DNA of 29,931 nucleotides from Methylibium sp964616015 (GCA_964616015.1 CAZTTC010000022.1:1-29931); one strand, 5' to 3'; numbered from the stretch's first letter, positions 1-9,124 are shown. Numbers and translations: made by a program. Notes: generated by a model from the sequence alone, not told the origin.

Positions 1-742
1 CGATCTGGATCAGGTTGTCGAGCTTGACGCCGTCCTCGATCACGGTGTCGCCGAGGGCGCCGCGGTCGATGCAGGTGTTGGCGCCGATCTCGACGTCGTC
101 GCCGATGCGCACCGCGCCCAGCTGCTCGATCTTCACGTAGCCCTGGTCCCTCGTCGGCGCGAAGCCGAAGCCATCAGCGCCGACCACGGCGCCGCCGTGC
201 ACGATGCCGCGCGCTCCGATCGTGCAGTCGAAGCCGAGCGTGACGCGCGGATGCAGGCAGGTCCCGGCACCGATGCGTGCGTTGCGGCCGACGAAACACT
301 GCGCGCCCACCACGGCGCCGTCGCCGATCGAGGCGCCGGCCTCGATGACGACCAGCGGTCCGATGCTGGCGCCCGCACCGATCCGCGCGCTGGCGTCGAC
401 GACGGCACTCGGATGCACTCCGGCAGGCGCCGCCGGCCGGGTGCGCGCGGCCCACCACTGGGTCAGTCGCGCGAAGTAGAGGTAGGGATCGGGCGTGACG
501 AGCGTCGCGCCACGCGCGGCGGCCTCGTCGCGCAAGGCCGGCGCAACGATCACGCAGCCGGCGGCGCTGCCGGCCAGCTGCTGGCGGTAGCGCGGATGGG
601 CCAGGAAGGCGATCGCATCCGGGGTCGCCGCCTCGAGCGGCGCGATGCGTCCGATGCGCAGCGAGGACGAGCCGATCAGCTCACCGCCCAGCGCGACGGC
701 GATGTCACCCAGGCTGACCGCTTCAGGAGATTCCGCCGACAC
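1..742 (-). CDS. lpxD: UDP-3-O-acylglucosamine N-acyltransferase (partial)
   Basis: LpxD transfers a 3-hydroxyacyl chain from acyl-ACP to the 2-amino group of UDP-3-O-acylglucosamine, the third step of lipid A synthesis, in the cytosol. The visible 247 codons show an N-terminal uridine-binding domain (about residues 1-105) and then hexapeptide repeats of a left-handed beta-helix, with the family motif VVGADGFGFAP and later IGANTCIDRGALGDTVI. The gene leaves the window just after DNLIQI, so the catalytic histidine, which follows directly in known LpxD proteins, is not seen. The start is a GTG at 742; no ATG fits and no strong Shine-Dalgarno sequence is visible. It lies 23 bp downstream of ompH on the same strand, as in the usual bamA-skp-lpxD order, so fabZ and lpxA are expected beyond the left edge. 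The product call is secure; the GTG start is likely. Confidence 0.95.
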   Translation of the reverse strand, partial: MSAESPEAVSLGDIAVALGGELIGSSSLRIGRIAPLEAATPDAIAFLAHPRYRQQLAGSAAGCVIVAPALRDEAAARGATLVTPDPYLYFARLTQWWAARTRPAAPAGVHPSAVVDASARIGAGASIGPLVVIEAGASIGDGAVVGAQCFVGRNARIGAGTCLHPRVTLGFDCTIGARGIVHGGAVVGADGFGFAPTRDQGYVKIEQLGAVRIGDDVEIGANTCIDRGALGDTVIEDGVKLDNLIQI

Positions 743-765
743 GTGAACCGCGCCGCCGGGGCGCC

Positions 766-1275
766 TCACTTGGCGGCGTTGAGCGCCTTGATCACCTTCT
801 CGGTGATGTCGACGCGCGGGCCGGCGAACACGGCTTCCTGGAGGATCAGGTCGTACTTCTCGGCGTCGAAGATCTGCTTGATCGCGCGGTTGGAGCGCTC
901 GACGACGGCCGACAACTCCTCGTTCTTGCGCTGGTTCAGGTCTTCCTGGAACTCGCGCCGCTTGCGCTGCAGCTCGCGGTCCTGTTCGACCAGCTCGCGC
1001 TGGCGTCGGCCGCGTTCACTCTCGGGCAGCGTCGGGGCGTCCTTCTCGAGCTTGTCGGCCGTCGCCTTGAGGCGTGCACCGGTGTCGGCAAGCTCCTTGT
1101 CGCGCTTGGAGAACTCGGCCTCGAGCTTGGCCTGCGCGGCCTTGGCAGGCGCCGACTCGCGCAGCACGCGCTCGCCGTTCACGTAGCCGATCTTCAACTC
1201 CTGGGCATGCGCTGCAGCCATCGCGGTCGCGAGCACGGCCGCAGCCAGCGTGGTCTTCATCGACAAGGTCTTCAT
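766..1275 (-). CDS. ompH: OmpH/Skp family periplasmic chaperone
   Basis: This is a 169-residue protein of the Skp/OmpH family, a trimeric periplasmic holdase that keeps unfolded outer-membrane proteins soluble on their way to the BAM complex. The N-terminus is a signal peptide with likely cleavage at AHA|QELKIG (after residue 24). Residues about 40-140 are a charged, K/E/R/Q-rich helical stretch that matches the coiled-coil tentacles of Skp. The ATG at 1275 overlaps the bamA stop by one base (TGATG), which points to translational coupling. A second in-frame ATG at 1260 (MKTTLAAAV) would give a shorter but still complete signal peptide and cannot be excluded. The order bamA-ompH-lpxD supports the call. 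Confidence 0.93.
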   Translation of the reverse strand: MKTLSMKTTLAAAVLATAMAAAHAQELKIGYVNGERVLRESAPAKAAQAKLEAEFSKRDKELADTGARLKATADKLEKDAPTLPESERGRRQRELVEQDRELQRKRREFQEDLNQRKNEELSAVVERSNRAIKQIFDAEKYDLILQEAVFAGPRVDITEKVIKALNAAK

Positions 1276-3611
1276 CAGAACGCGGTCCCGATCTGGAATT
1301 GGAACTTCTGAATTCTATCCTGCGGGAACTTCTTCAAAGGCTCGCCGTAGCTGATCTTCAGAGGCCCGACCGGGGAGACCCAGCTCAGGCCGATGCCGGC
1401 CGACGAACGCAGGTCGCCGAACTTGAGCTTCTCGTTCTCGCCCCAGACGTTGCCGGCGTCCGCGTAGGCGAACAGCCGCAGCGTCCGGTCGTTGCCTGAC
1501 CCCGGCACCGGCACGTAGAACTCGGCGTTGAGATTGACCCGTCGGTTGCCGCCGATGTAGGCGCCGGTCACGTCGACGGGGCCGAGCGAGCCCTGGTCGA
1601 AGCCGCGCACCGAGCCGAGGCCGCCGCCGTAGAAGTTCTTGAAGATCGGATACGGACGACCGCCGAAACCCTTGCCATAGCCCAGCTCGGCGTTGAGGCC
1701 GAGCGTGAAGCGCTTCGACAGCGGAACCCACTGCTGGAACTGGTAGTTGGCCCGCAGGTAGCGGGTGTCGAGCGCCACGCTCCACTCGGCGTTGATGCGC
1801 TGCAGGCGCCCTGCCGTCGGCACCAGCGCGCTGTCGCGGCCGTCACGCTGCCAGCCGAGGGTCAGCGGCAGGCTGTCCGCGGTGTCGCCGAAGGCCTCGC
1901 GGTAGAGGAAGTAGCTGTTCGGGATCGACGCGCCGGCCTTGATCTCGGTGCGCTCCCAGCCGATGCCGAAGAACACCGTGTCGAACTCGCTGAACGGCAC
2001 ACCGAAGCGCACCGATGCGCCGGGCGTCACCAGCTCGTACTCCTCGCCCTGGCTGTTGATCGGCTTGGAGGTGCGGTAGTAGACGTCGATGGCGCGCGAG
2101 ATGCCGTCGATCGTGAAGTAGGGGTCGACGGTGCTGACGACGAGGTTGCGGTTGAACCGGCTGGTGTTGACCTCCAGGCCGAGGTAGTTGCCGCTGCCGA
2201 AGATGTTGTCCTGGCGGATGCCGAAGGTCAGCGAGACCTTGTCGGCGCTCGAGAAACCGGCACCGAGCTGCAGGTTGCCGGTCGGCTTCTCCTTGACCTC
2301 GGCCGTCAGGTCGACCTGGTCGGGCGAGCCCGGCACCTCGTTCGTGTCGACGTTGACTTCGCTGAAGTAGCCGAGCCGGTCTATGCGGTCGCGCGACAGC
2401 TTGATGCGCCGACCGTCGTACCACGACGACTCGAACTGCCGGAACTCGCGGCGCACGACCTCGTCGCGCGTGCGCGCGTTGCCGGCCACATTGATGCGGC
2501 GGACGTAGACGCGCCGGCTCGGCTCGCCGACCAGCACGACCTCGACGCGACCCGTGGCGCGGTCGATCTCGGTGCGCGGCTCGGTGCGCGCGAAGGCGTA
2601 GCCGAAGGCGCCGTAGAGCTCGCCGAAGCGGCGCGAGGTCTCGGCCACCGCTTCGGCGCGGTAGGCCTCGCCCGGCTTGATGGCCACCAGCGCCTTGAAG
2701 TCGTCTTCCTTGCCGAGGTAGTCGCCTTCCAGCCGCACCGCCGTCACCGTGTAGGGCTGGCCCTCGGTGATGTTGATCGTGATCGAGATGCTCTGCTTGT
2801 CCGGCGAGATCGCGACCTGCGTCGACTCGACGTTGAACTCGAGGTAGCCGCGGTTCAGGTAGTAGGCTCGCAGCGTCTCGAGGTCGGCGTTGAGCTTGGT
2901 GCGCGAGTAGCGGTCGGTCTTGGTGTACCAGGTCAGCCAGCCGCTGGTGGTGAGCTCGAGCTGGCCCAGCAGCGTCCCCTCCGAGAACACCTGGCTGCCG
3001 GTGATGCGGATCTCGCTGATCTTGGCGACCTCGCCTTCGTTCATCGTGAAGGTCACGTTGACGCGATTGCGCTCAGCCGGCGAGATGGTGGTCACGACCT
3101 CGGCGCCGTACAGGCTGCGCGTCAGGTACTGGCGCTTGAGCTCCTGCTCGGCGCGGTCGGCCAGCGAGCGATCGAAGGGCTGGCCCTCGCCGATGCCGAC
3201 GTCCTTCAGGGACTTGGTCAGCACATCCTTGTCGAACTCCTTCAGGCCGACGAAGGTCACGCTCGAGATGATCGGCCGCTCCTCGACGACCACGACGACG
3301 ACATCGCCTTCGACCTCGAGCCGGACGTCCTTGAACAGGCCGGTCGCGAACAAGGCGCGCAAGGCAGCGGCGCCCTTCTCGTCGTTGTAGGTGTCGCCGA
3401 TGCGAAAGGGCAGCGCGCCGAACACGGTGCCCGCATCGGCCCGCTGCAAGCCCTCGACGCGGATGTCCTTCAGGACGAAGGGTTCGACCGCCCAGACCGG
3501 CGTCGCATGCAGGGCTGCCACGAGCGCCGCACTCAGCAGCGTGGGTCGCAGGGTGCGGGGCGGGGTCAGCAGGCGCGAGGCGACGGACAGGAGCGCGGGA
3601 GCGAGGGACAT
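1275..3611 (-). CDS. bamA: Outer membrane protein assembly factor BamA
   Basis: BamA is the central Omp85 component of the BAM machine, which inserts beta-barrel proteins into the outer membrane. The 778 residues begin with a long signal peptide that probably ends at PVWA (cleavage after residue 41). About five POTRA repeats follow (first: VEPFVLKDIRVEGLQRAD; roughly residues 42-440), then a C-terminal 16-strand barrel containing the family sequence GGLGSVRGFDQGSLGP and ending in a terminal phenylalanine (QFQIGTAF), the usual outer-membrane protein sorting signal. The start lies 4 bp beyond the rseP stop and has only a weak ribosome site, so translation may depend on rseP. BamB of the same complex is encoded at 26338-27462. 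Length is close to the E. coli protein (810). Confidence 0.97.
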   Translation of the reverse strand: MSLAPALLSVASRLLTPPRTLRPTLLSAALVAALHATPVWAVEPFVLKDIRVEGLQRADAGTVFGALPFRIGDTYNDEKGAAALRALFATGLFKDVRLEVEGDVVVVVVEERPIISSVTFVGLKEFDKDVLTKSLKDVGIGEGQPFDRSLADRAEQELKRQYLTRSLYGAEVVTTISPAERNRVNVTFTMNEGEVAKISEIRITGSQVFSEGTLLGQLELTTSGWLTWYTKTDRYSRTKLNADLETLRAYYLNRGYLEFNVESTQVAISPDKQSISITINITEGQPYTVTAVRLEGDYLGKEDDFKALVAIKPGEAYRAEAVAETSRRFGELYGAFGYAFARTEPRTEIDRATGRVEVVLVGEPSRRVYVRRINVAGNARTRDEVVRREFRQFESSWYDGRRIKLSRDRIDRLGYFSEVNVDTNEVPGSPDQVDLTAEVKEKPTGNLQLGAGFSSADKVSLTFGIRQDNIFGSGNYLGLEVNTSRFNRNLVVSTVDPYFTIDGISRAIDVYYRTSKPINSQGEEYELVTPGASVRFGVPFSEFDTVFFGIGWERTEIKAGASIPNSYFLYREAFGDTADSLPLTLGWQRDGRDSALVPTAGRLQRINAEWSVALDTRYLRANYQFQQWVPLSKRFTLGLNAELGYGKGFGGRPYPIFKNFYGGGLGSVRGFDQGSLGPVDVTGAYIGGNRRVNLNAEFYVPVPGSGNDRTLRLFAYADAGNVWGENEKLKFGDLRSSAGIGLSWVSPVGPLKISYGEPLKKFPQDRIQKFQFQIGTAF

Positions 3612-3615
3612 GCGG

Positions 3616-4977
3616 TCATTGCAGGCCCAGCAGGCGGGCCACGTCGTTGTAGAGGGCCAGTGACATCATCATGAGCATGATCGCCAGCCCCCCGCGCTGC
3701 AGCCGATCCAGCCACACTTCAGAGACCGGCCGCCCTGTCACCGCTTCGAAAAGATGATACATGAGGTGCCCGCCGTCGAGCATCGGCAGTGGCAGCAGGT
3801 TGAGCACGCCGAGGCTGACGCTCACCAGGGCCAGGAACCCCAGGTAGTAGGCCAGGCCGAGCTGGGCCGACTGGCCGGCGTAGTCGGCGATCGTCAGCGG
3901 GCCGCTCAGGTTCTTCAGCGAGGCCTCGCCCACCAGCATCTTGCCGAGCATGCGCAGGCTCAGGGCCGCGACGTCCCAGGTGTGACGCGCCCCCCGCACC
4001 AGCCCATCGACCAGCCCGTAGCGCACCGTCACCATCGCCGGCGCCAAGCCGACATAGGCCTCGATGCGGCCGACGCTCTGTCCGCGGTCGACACTCGGCG
4101 TCGGTGTCACGTCGAGATCGAGCTGCTCACCGCCGCGCTGCACCCGCCAATCCATGGTCACGCCGGCACCGTTGCGAACCGCGCCGCGAATTGCCTGACG
4201 CAGGCTGCCCGCATCGGCGATGCGCACGCCATCGACGCTCAGCACACGGTCGCCCTCGCGCAACCCGGCCTGGTGAGCCGGGCCGCCGTCGACCAGCCTG
4301 CCGAGCACGGGCTCGCTGAACGGCGCGCCGATGCCGATGCGGCGCATCAGCTCGGCATCGACATCGCGCGCACCCACGCCTTGCAGCGCCAGGCGCACCG
4401 TGCGGCTGCCCCGGCCCTCGCCGTCGGTGACGCGCAGGCGCAAGCTTTCGCCGCGCAGGGCCGCGTCGGTGAGCTGCCAGCGCAGCTCGGTCATCGACTG
4501 CAGCGGCGTTTCCTCGCCCGAGTCGTCGACCGTCGCCCGCACCCAGTCGCCGGCGGCCAGGCCGGCGCGCTCGGCGACGCTGCCCGCCGTCGGCGTGCCG
4601 AGCACGGCCTTGGGCTCGTCCATGCCCACCCAGTTGGTCGCCGCATAGAGCAGCACCGCCAGCAGCAGGTTGGCGGCCGGCCCGGCGGCGACGATGGCCG
4701 AACGCTGCCACAGTGGCCGGCGGTTGAAGGCGCGGTCGCGATCGGCGGGATCGACCTCGTCCTCGCGTTCGTCGAGCATCTTGACGTAGCCGCCGAGGGG
4801 CAGCGCCGAGATGACGAACTCGGTCTCGCCGCGCTGACGGCGCCAGATCACGCGCCCGAAGCCGACCGAGAAACGCAGCACCTTGACGCCGCAGGCGACC
4901 GCCACCCGGTAGTGGCCGTACTCGTGGACCACGATCAGCACGGCAAGCGTCAACAGGAAGGCCAGGACGGTGGTCAT
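3616..4977 (-). CDS. rseP: Site-2 metalloprotease RseP
   Basis: RseP is an inner-membrane zinc protease that cuts the anti-sigma factor RseA after DegS and so releases the envelope stress sigma factor; it also clears signal peptides. The zinc motif HEYGH is at residues 18-22 inside the first membrane segment, and the second metal-ligand motif LDG (about 400-402) lies in LLPLPMLDGGHLMYHLFEA. Two PDZ domains lie between them, the second seen at LVDGGPAHQAGLREGDRVLS. Length (453) is normal. The ATG overlaps the dxr stop (ATGA), with GAAGG seven bases upstream as ribosome site. Its place between dxr and bamA is the conserved arrangement. Confidence 0.97.
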   Translation of the reverse strand: MTTVLAFLLTLAVLIVVHEYGHYRVAVACGVKVLRFSVGFGRVIWRRQRGETEFVISALPLGGYVKMLDEREDEVDPADRDRAFNRRPLWQRSAIVAAGPAANLLLAVLLYAATNWVGMDEPKAVLGTPTAGSVAERAGLAAGDWVRATVDDSGEETPLQSMTELRWQLTDAALRGESLRLRVTDGEGRGSRTVRLALQGVGARDVDAELMRRIGIGAPFSEPVLGRLVDGGPAHQAGLREGDRVLSVDGVRIADAGSLRQAIRGAVRNGAGVTMDWRVQRGGEQLDLDVTPTPSVDRGQSVGRIEAYVGLAPAMVTVRYGLVDGLVRGARHTWDVAALSLRMLGKMLVGEASLKNLSGPLTIADYAGQSAQLGLAYYLGFLALVSVSLGVLNLLPLPMLDGGHLMYHLFEAVTGRPVSEVWLDRLQRGGLAIMLMMMSLALYNDVARLLGLQ

Positions 4978-6152
4978 GCGATGGCCTTCACGTGCTGGCC
5001 GGCGATGGCGCGGGCCTCGGCATCGAGCGCCAGCAGCGCGCCGAGCGAGTCGGCCGCCCGCGGCCCGATGGCGATGCGTTCGAGAGCATGTGCATTGACG
5101 CTGTGAATCTGATCGAAGCGGATCGTTCCCGCCAGGAAGGCGGCCACGGCCACCTCGTTGGCAGCGTTGAGCACGGCGGTGCTACCGGACGGTCCGTCCA
5201 GCGTCGACCAGGCCAGCGACAGGCCCGGATAGCGCACGGGATCCACCGGCTCGAAGCTCAAGGCCGACAGGCGCTCGAAGTCCAGCGCCTCGGCGCCGGA
5301 CTCGATGCGCTCCGGCCAGGCCAGGCCGTAGGCGATCGGCACCCGCATGTCCGGCGTGCCGAGCTGGGCCAGCACCGAGTGGTCGCGACACACCACCATC
5401 GAATGGATGATGCTCTGCGGGTGCAGCACGACGCGCACCTGCGACGGCGCCAGGTCGAACAGCCAGCGCGCCTCGATCACCTCCAGCGCCTTGTTCATCA
5501 TGGTGGCCGAGTCGACCGAGATCTTGCGGCCCATGACCCAGTTCGGATGGGCGCAAGCCTCGTCCGGCGTCACGCTGCGCAGGCTGGCTGGCTCGCGGGT
5601 GCGAAAGGGGCCACCGGACGCGGTGAGGATGATGTGATCGATGCGACGTGCCCAGGCACTGCGATCCTCAGGCAGGCACTGGAAGATCGCCGAGTGCTCG
5701 CTGTCGATCGGCAGCAGCGTGGCCCCGCCCTCGTGCACCGCACGCATGAAGAGCGCGCCGCCGACGACCAGCGCTTCCTTGTTGGCCAGCAACAGCCGCT
5801 TGCCGGCGCGCGCTGCGGCCAGGCACGGCGCCAGGCCCGCGGCGCCGACGATGGCCGCCATCACGGCGTCGACCTCCGGGTGCGCCGCCACCTCGGTCAG
5901 TGCGGCTTCACCGTCGAGCACCTCGACCCCCTGCCCGGCGAGCAGTGCGCGCAGCCGACTCGCGGCACTCGCGTCCGGCACCACGGCATAGCGCGGGCGA
6001 TGAACCCGGCATTGCTGCGCCAGCTCGTCGATGCGACGCTGAGCGCTCAGCGCGAACACCTCGTAGCGCCCCGGATGGCGCGCCAGCACGTCGAGCGTGT
6101 TGACGCCGATCGATCCGGTCGAGCCAAGCACGCAGATGCGCTGTGCCGTCAT
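4974..6152 (-). CDS. dxr: 1-deoxy-D-xylulose 5-phosphate reductoisomerase
   Basis: Dxr (IspC) converts 1-deoxy-D-xylulose 5-phosphate to 2-C-methyl-D-erythritol 4-phosphate using NADPH, the committed step of the MEP isoprenoid pathway. The 392 residues start with the Rossmann motif GSTGSIG (10-16). The metal and substrate motifs LLPIDSEHSAIFQ, TASGGPFR and KISVDSATMMNKALEVIEA are intact. The reading frame is open further upstream, but the start is fixed at the ATG at 6152 by conservation of the MTAQRICVLGSTG N-terminus and by a GAGGAA ribosome site. It overlaps rseP by 4 bp and follows cdsA by 10 bp. ispG, another step of this pathway, is at the right edge of the window. Confidence 0.97.
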   Translation of the reverse strand: MTAQRICVLGSTGSIGVNTLDVLARHPGRYEVFALSAQRRIDELAQQCRVHRPRYAVVPDASAASRLRALLAGQGVEVLDGEAALTEVAAHPEVDAVMAAIVGAAGLAPCLAAARAGKRLLLANKEALVVGGALFMRAVHEGGATLLPIDSEHSAIFQCLPEDRSAWARRIDHIILTASGGPFRTREPASLRSVTPDEACAHPNWVMGRKISVDSATMMNKALEVIEARWLFDLAPSQVRVVLHPQSIIHSMVVCRDHSVLAQLGTPDMRVPIAYGLAWPERIESGAEALDFERLSALSFEPVDPVRYPGLSLAWSTLDGPSGSTAVLNAANEVAVAAFLAGTIRFDQIHSVNAHALERIAIGPRAADSLGALLALDAEARAIAGQHVKAIA

Positions 6153-6162
6153 CGGGGGTTCC

Positions 6163-6999
6163 TCAGAGCGCACACAGCGCCAGCGCCAGCGGGAACACCG
6201 GCAACAGCGCGTCGATGCGGTCGAACACGCCGCCGTGCCCGGGCAGCAGCGAGCTGCTGTCCTTGGCGCCGGCACTGCGTTTGACCAGGGACTCGAACAG
6301 GTCTCCGACCACGCTCAGCGCCGTCAGGAACAGCAGCGCCAGCACACCGGCTGCCAGGCCGAGCCGGTCTTGCAGCTGGCTGAAAACGCTGGGCACGGCC
6401 TGCCCGGTGCTGCGATCGAAAGCGATCCAGGCACCGGCCAGCAACAGCACGCCGATCATGCCGCTCCACACCCCTTCCCAGCTCTTGCCGGGACTGATCG
6501 CCGGCGCCAGCTTGCGGCGACCGAAGGCCCGGCCGCCAAAGTAGGCGGCGATGTCGGCCGCCCAGACCAGCACGAAGATCGACAGCAGGAAGTTCACGCC
6601 GCGCGCCTTGGCCTGCGTCAGCGCCAGCCAGACCAGCCCGAGCAGCAAGGCGCCCAGCAGCAGGCGCAACGCCACCGGCCACTCGGGCCAGCGTGCCACG
6701 CCGCGGGCCAGCACCCAGGCGCCACCCAGCACCCAGAGCGCGGTCGCGAACCACCACACGAGCGGCGGCACTTCCACGGCCCAGCCCGACGCGTAGGCCA
6801 GCAGGCCGGCGGCGGCGAGCGCCAGGGCGAGCAGCAAGGCCGGTCCGCCGGCGAGACCGTTCAGGCGGCCCCACTCCCAGCCGGCCGCGCCGACCATCAG
6901 CAGCATCAGCAGCGCGAACGGCCACAACTGTGGCCACATCAGCGCGGGCAGCAGGATCGCCAGCAGGACCAGCGCGGTGAGGATGCGTTGCTTGAGCAT
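6163..6999 (-). CDS. cdsA: Phosphatidate cytidylyltransferase (CDP-diacylglycerol synthase)
   Basis: CdsA activates phosphatidic acid with CTP to give CDP-diacylglycerol, the precursor of all major phospholipids, in the inner membrane. The 278-residue protein is almost entirely hydrophobic helices (about eight segments). It carries the family signature near its C-terminus: KRSAGAKDSSSLLPGHGG followed by VFDRIDALLP, which contains the metal-binding aspartates. SPGKSWEGVWSG precedes it. The start ATG at 6999 is 9 bp past the uppS stop and has only a weak ribosome site. Position between uppS and dxr is conserved in proteobacteria. Confidence 0.96.
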   Translation of the reverse strand: MLKQRILTALVLLAILLPALMWPQLWPFALLMLLMVGAAGWEWGRLNGLAGGPALLLALALAAAGLLAYASGWAVEVPPLVWWFATALWVLGGAWVLARGVARWPEWPVALRLLLGALLLGLVWLALTQAKARGVNFLLSIFVLVWAADIAAYFGGRAFGRRKLAPAISPGKSWEGVWSGMIGVLLLAGAWIAFDRSTGQAVPSVFSQLQDRLGLAAGVLALLFLTALSVVGDLFESLVKRSAGAKDSSSLLPGHGGVFDRIDALLPVFPLALALCAL

Positions 7000-7008
7000 C
7001 GCGCCGAT

Positions 7009-7770
7009 TCAGCCCGCGCCCTGCCCGGCCAGCTGGGTCGTCGGCGCCGACTTGATGCCACCGAAACGGCGGTCGCGGGCTGCGTAGGTGGCCAGCGCGG
7101 CATCGAGCTCGACCTCGTCGAAGTCGGGCCACAGGCAAGGCGTGAAGTGCAGCTCCGAGTAGGCCGCCTGCCACAGCAGGAAATTGGAGATCCGCACCTC
7201 ACCGCCGGTCCGGATGAAGAGGTCCGGATCCGGTGCGTGGCTCAACGCCATGTAGCGGGACAGCCGAGCCTCGCTCAGCTCGGCCGCCGGCACGCCGTCG
7301 GCGATGGCCTGCCGACAGGCCTGCAACACGTCCCAGCGGCCGCCGTAATTGAAGGCGACCGACAGCGTGATGCGCGAGTTGTGTTCGGTGCTGCGCTCGG
7401 CCTCGAGCCAGGCCTCGCGCACTTTCTCGGACACCGCTTCGCGGTCGCCGACGATGCGGATGCGCACGCCCTCGCTGGCCAGCTTGGCGAGGTACTTCGA
7501 CACCGCCACCAGCACCAGGCTCATCAGGCCGGAGACCTCTTCCTCGGGACGCTTCCAGTTCTCGCTCGAGAAGGCGAACACCGTCAGGTACTCGATGCCG
7601 CGATCGGCGCAGGCCTTGACGGTGCGCACCAGCGCATCGACGCCCTGCTTGTGGCCGACGAAGCGCGGCATGAAGCGCTTGTTGGCCCAGCGGCCGTTGC
7701 CGTCCATCACGATCGCGACGTGGCGCGGGATCGGGGACGGGATCGGGCTCACGGCAGACGGCCTGCGCAT
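7009..7770 (-). CDS. uppS: Undecaprenyl diphosphate synthase (di-trans,poly-cis)
   Basis: UppS adds eight isopentenyl units to farnesyl diphosphate to form undecaprenyl diphosphate, the lipid carrier for peptidoglycan and O-antigen. The 253 residues contain the family motifs HVAIVMDGNGRWA, with the catalytic aspartate at residue 23, FAFSSENWKRP, SVAFNYGGRWD and DLFIRTGGEVRISNFLLWQ. The frame is open far upstream, but the ATG at 7770 lies 4 bp after the frr stop and gives the normal length, so I chose it. No clear ribosome site is seen, which suggests coupling to frr. Confidence 0.96.
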   Translation of the reverse strand: MRRPSAVSPIPSPIPRHVAIVMDGNGRWANKRFMPRFVGHKQGVDALVRTVKACADRGIEYLTVFAFSSENWKRPEEEVSGLMSLVLVAVSKYLAKLASEGVRIRIVGDREAVSEKVREAWLEAERSTEHNSRITLSVAFNYGGRWDVLQACRQAIADGVPAAELSEARLSRYMALSHAPDPDLFIRTGGEVRISNFLLWQAAYSELHFTPCLWPDFDEVELDAALATYAARDRRFGGIKSAPTTQLAGQGAG

Positions 7771-7774
7771 CGGC

Positions 7775-8335
7775 TCAGACCGCGAGGATCTCGGCTTCCT
7801 TGCCCTGCACCAGCCGGTCGATCTCGGCGATCGAGCGGTCGGTGAGCTTCTGCACGTCGTCCTGCGCGCGCTTCTCGTCGTCCTCGCCGATCTGCTTGTC
7901 CTTGAAGAGGCGCTTGATCTGCTCGTTGGCATCGCGCCGCAGGTTGCGCACCGCGACCTTGCAATCCTCGCCCTCGCTGCGCACGACCTTGGTCAGGTCC
8001 TTGCGGCGCTCCTCGGTCAGCGCCGGCATCGGCACGCGCAACAGGTCGCCCTGGGCGGCCGGGTTGAGCCCGAGGTCCGACTCCCGGATGGCTTTCTCGA
8101 TCTTCGCGCCCATGCCCTTCTCCCAGGGCTGCACGCTGATGGTCCGCGCGTCGAGCAGCGTCACGTTGGCCACCTGGCTGATCGGCAGCATCGAGCCGTA
8201 GTAGTCGACGTGCACCTGGTCCAGCAGCCCGGGGTGGGCGCGGCCGGTGCGGACCTTCTGCAACTCGCCCTTGAACGCCTCGATGGACTTGGCGGTCTTC
8301 TGTTCCAGCGTCTTCTTGATGTCGGCAATGCTCAT
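7775..8335 (-). CDS. frr: Ribosome recycling factor
   Basis: RRF splits the post-termination ribosome together with EF-G. The 186 residues match the family length exactly and show the conserved stretches KVRTGRAHPGLLDQVHVDYYG, QPWEKGMGAKIEKAI and RRDANEQIKRL. An in-frame TTG lies at 8350, but the ATG at 8335, with GCGGGAA upstream and the typical N-terminus MSIADIKKTLEQK, is the better start. pyrH ends 24 bp upstream on the same strand. The pyrH-frr pair is almost universal in bacteria. Confidence 0.97.
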   Translation of the reverse strand: MSIADIKKTLEQKTAKSIEAFKGELQKVRTGRAHPGLLDQVHVDYYGSMLPISQVANVTLLDARTISVQPWEKGMGAKIEKAIRESDLGLNPAAQGDLLRVPMPALTEERRKDLTKVVRSEGEDCKVAVRNLRRDANEQIKRLFKDKQIGEDDEKRAQDDVQKLTDRSIAEIDRLVQGKEAEILAV

Positions 8336-8359
8336 GATCGGTTCCCGCAACGGCAGGGG

Positions 8360-9070
8360 TCACACATGCACCAGGGTGCCCTCGTCCTCGCCGAGCACCA
8401 CGCGCCGCAGGGCGCCGGGCTTGAAGATCGAGAACACCTTGATCGGCAGCTTCTGATCGCGGCACAGGGCGAAGGCGGTGGCGTCCAGCACCTGCAGGTT
8501 CTTGCTGATCGCCTCGTCGAAGCTGATCTTGCTGTAGCGCGTGGCGCTGGGGTCCTTCTTGGGGTCCGCCGTGTAGACGCCGTCCACCTTGGTGGCCTTG
8601 AGCACGATTTGCGCGCCGATCTCGGCGCCGCGCAGCGCGGCCGCCGTGTCGGTGGTGAAGAACGGGTTGCCGGTGCCCGCCGCGAAGATAACGACCTTGC
8701 CCTCTTCGAGGTACTGCAGCGCCTTGGGCCGCACGTAGGGCTCGACCACCTGCTCGATGCCGATGGCGGACATGACGCGAGCGGTCATGCCTTCCTGGCG
8801 CATGGTGTCGGCGAGCGCCAGCGCGTTCATCACCGTGGCCAGCATGCCCATGTAATCGGCCGTCGCGCGGTCCATGCCGACCGAGCCGCCGGCCACACCG
8901 CGGAAGATGTTGCCGCCACCGATCACGACGGCGACCTCGCAGCCCATCTCGGTGATCTCGCGCACCTCCTGCACCATGCGCACGATGGTGGCGCGGTTGA
9001 TGCCATAGGCATCGTCGCCCATCAAGGCCTCGCCGGACAGCTTGAGCAAGATGCGCTTGTACGCCGGCAT
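8360..9070 (-). CDS. pyrH: Uridylate kinase
   Basis: PyrH phosphorylates UMP to UDP with ATP. It is a hexameric amino-acid-kinase-fold enzyme, activated by GTP and inhibited by UTP in relatives. The 236 residues begin MPAYKRILLKLSGEALMG, then show VVIGGGNIFRG, AAGTGNPFFTTDTAAALR and KATKVDGVYTADPKKDP, all diagnostic. The start at 9070 has a strong ribosome site, AGGAG, with a nine-base spacer. The frame is open 12 codons further upstream, but no support for that extension is seen. A possible promoter of its own lies at 9119-9124. Confidence 0.97.
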   Translation of the reverse strand: MPAYKRILLKLSGEALMGDDAYGINRATIVRMVQEVREITEMGCEVAVVIGGGNIFRGVAGGSVGMDRATADYMGMLATVMNALALADTMRQEGMTARVMSAIGIEQVVEPYVRPKALQYLEEGKVVIFAAGTGNPFFTTDTAAALRGAEIGAQIVLKATKVDGVYTADPKKDPSATRYSKISFDEAISKNLQVLDATAFALCRDQKLPIKVFSIFKPGALRRVVLGEDEGTLVHV

Positions 9071-9118
9071 GCGGTGATCTCCTGGAGCGGGGCCCCGTGG
9101 GGCCATCGGACTGCGGGG

Positions 9119-9124
9119 AGTTTA
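9119..9124 (-). promoter_or_regulatory. Candidate -10 box upstream of pyrH
   Basis: On the minus strand this reads TAAACT followed by a C/G-rich discriminator (CCCCGC), about 49 bases before the pyrH start. The same TAAACTCYC string occurs before tRNA-Leu and rpsB. No recognisable -35 box lies 16-18 bases upstream and there is no extended-10 TG, so this is a tentative call resting mainly on similarity to the other two sites. Confidence 0.3.

Noticed and set aside
3754..5106. Plus-strand open frame of about 450 codons opposite rseP
   Set aside because: The minus strand encodes RseP with its zinc and LDG motifs in full. The plus-strand product has no domain-like pattern.
6097..7845. Plus-strand open frame of about 582 codons opposite dxr, cdsA and uppS
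   Set aside because: It crosses the boundaries of three genuine minus-strand genes and encodes a Q/R/H/A-rich low-complexity sequence. This is a shadow of GC-rich codon use.
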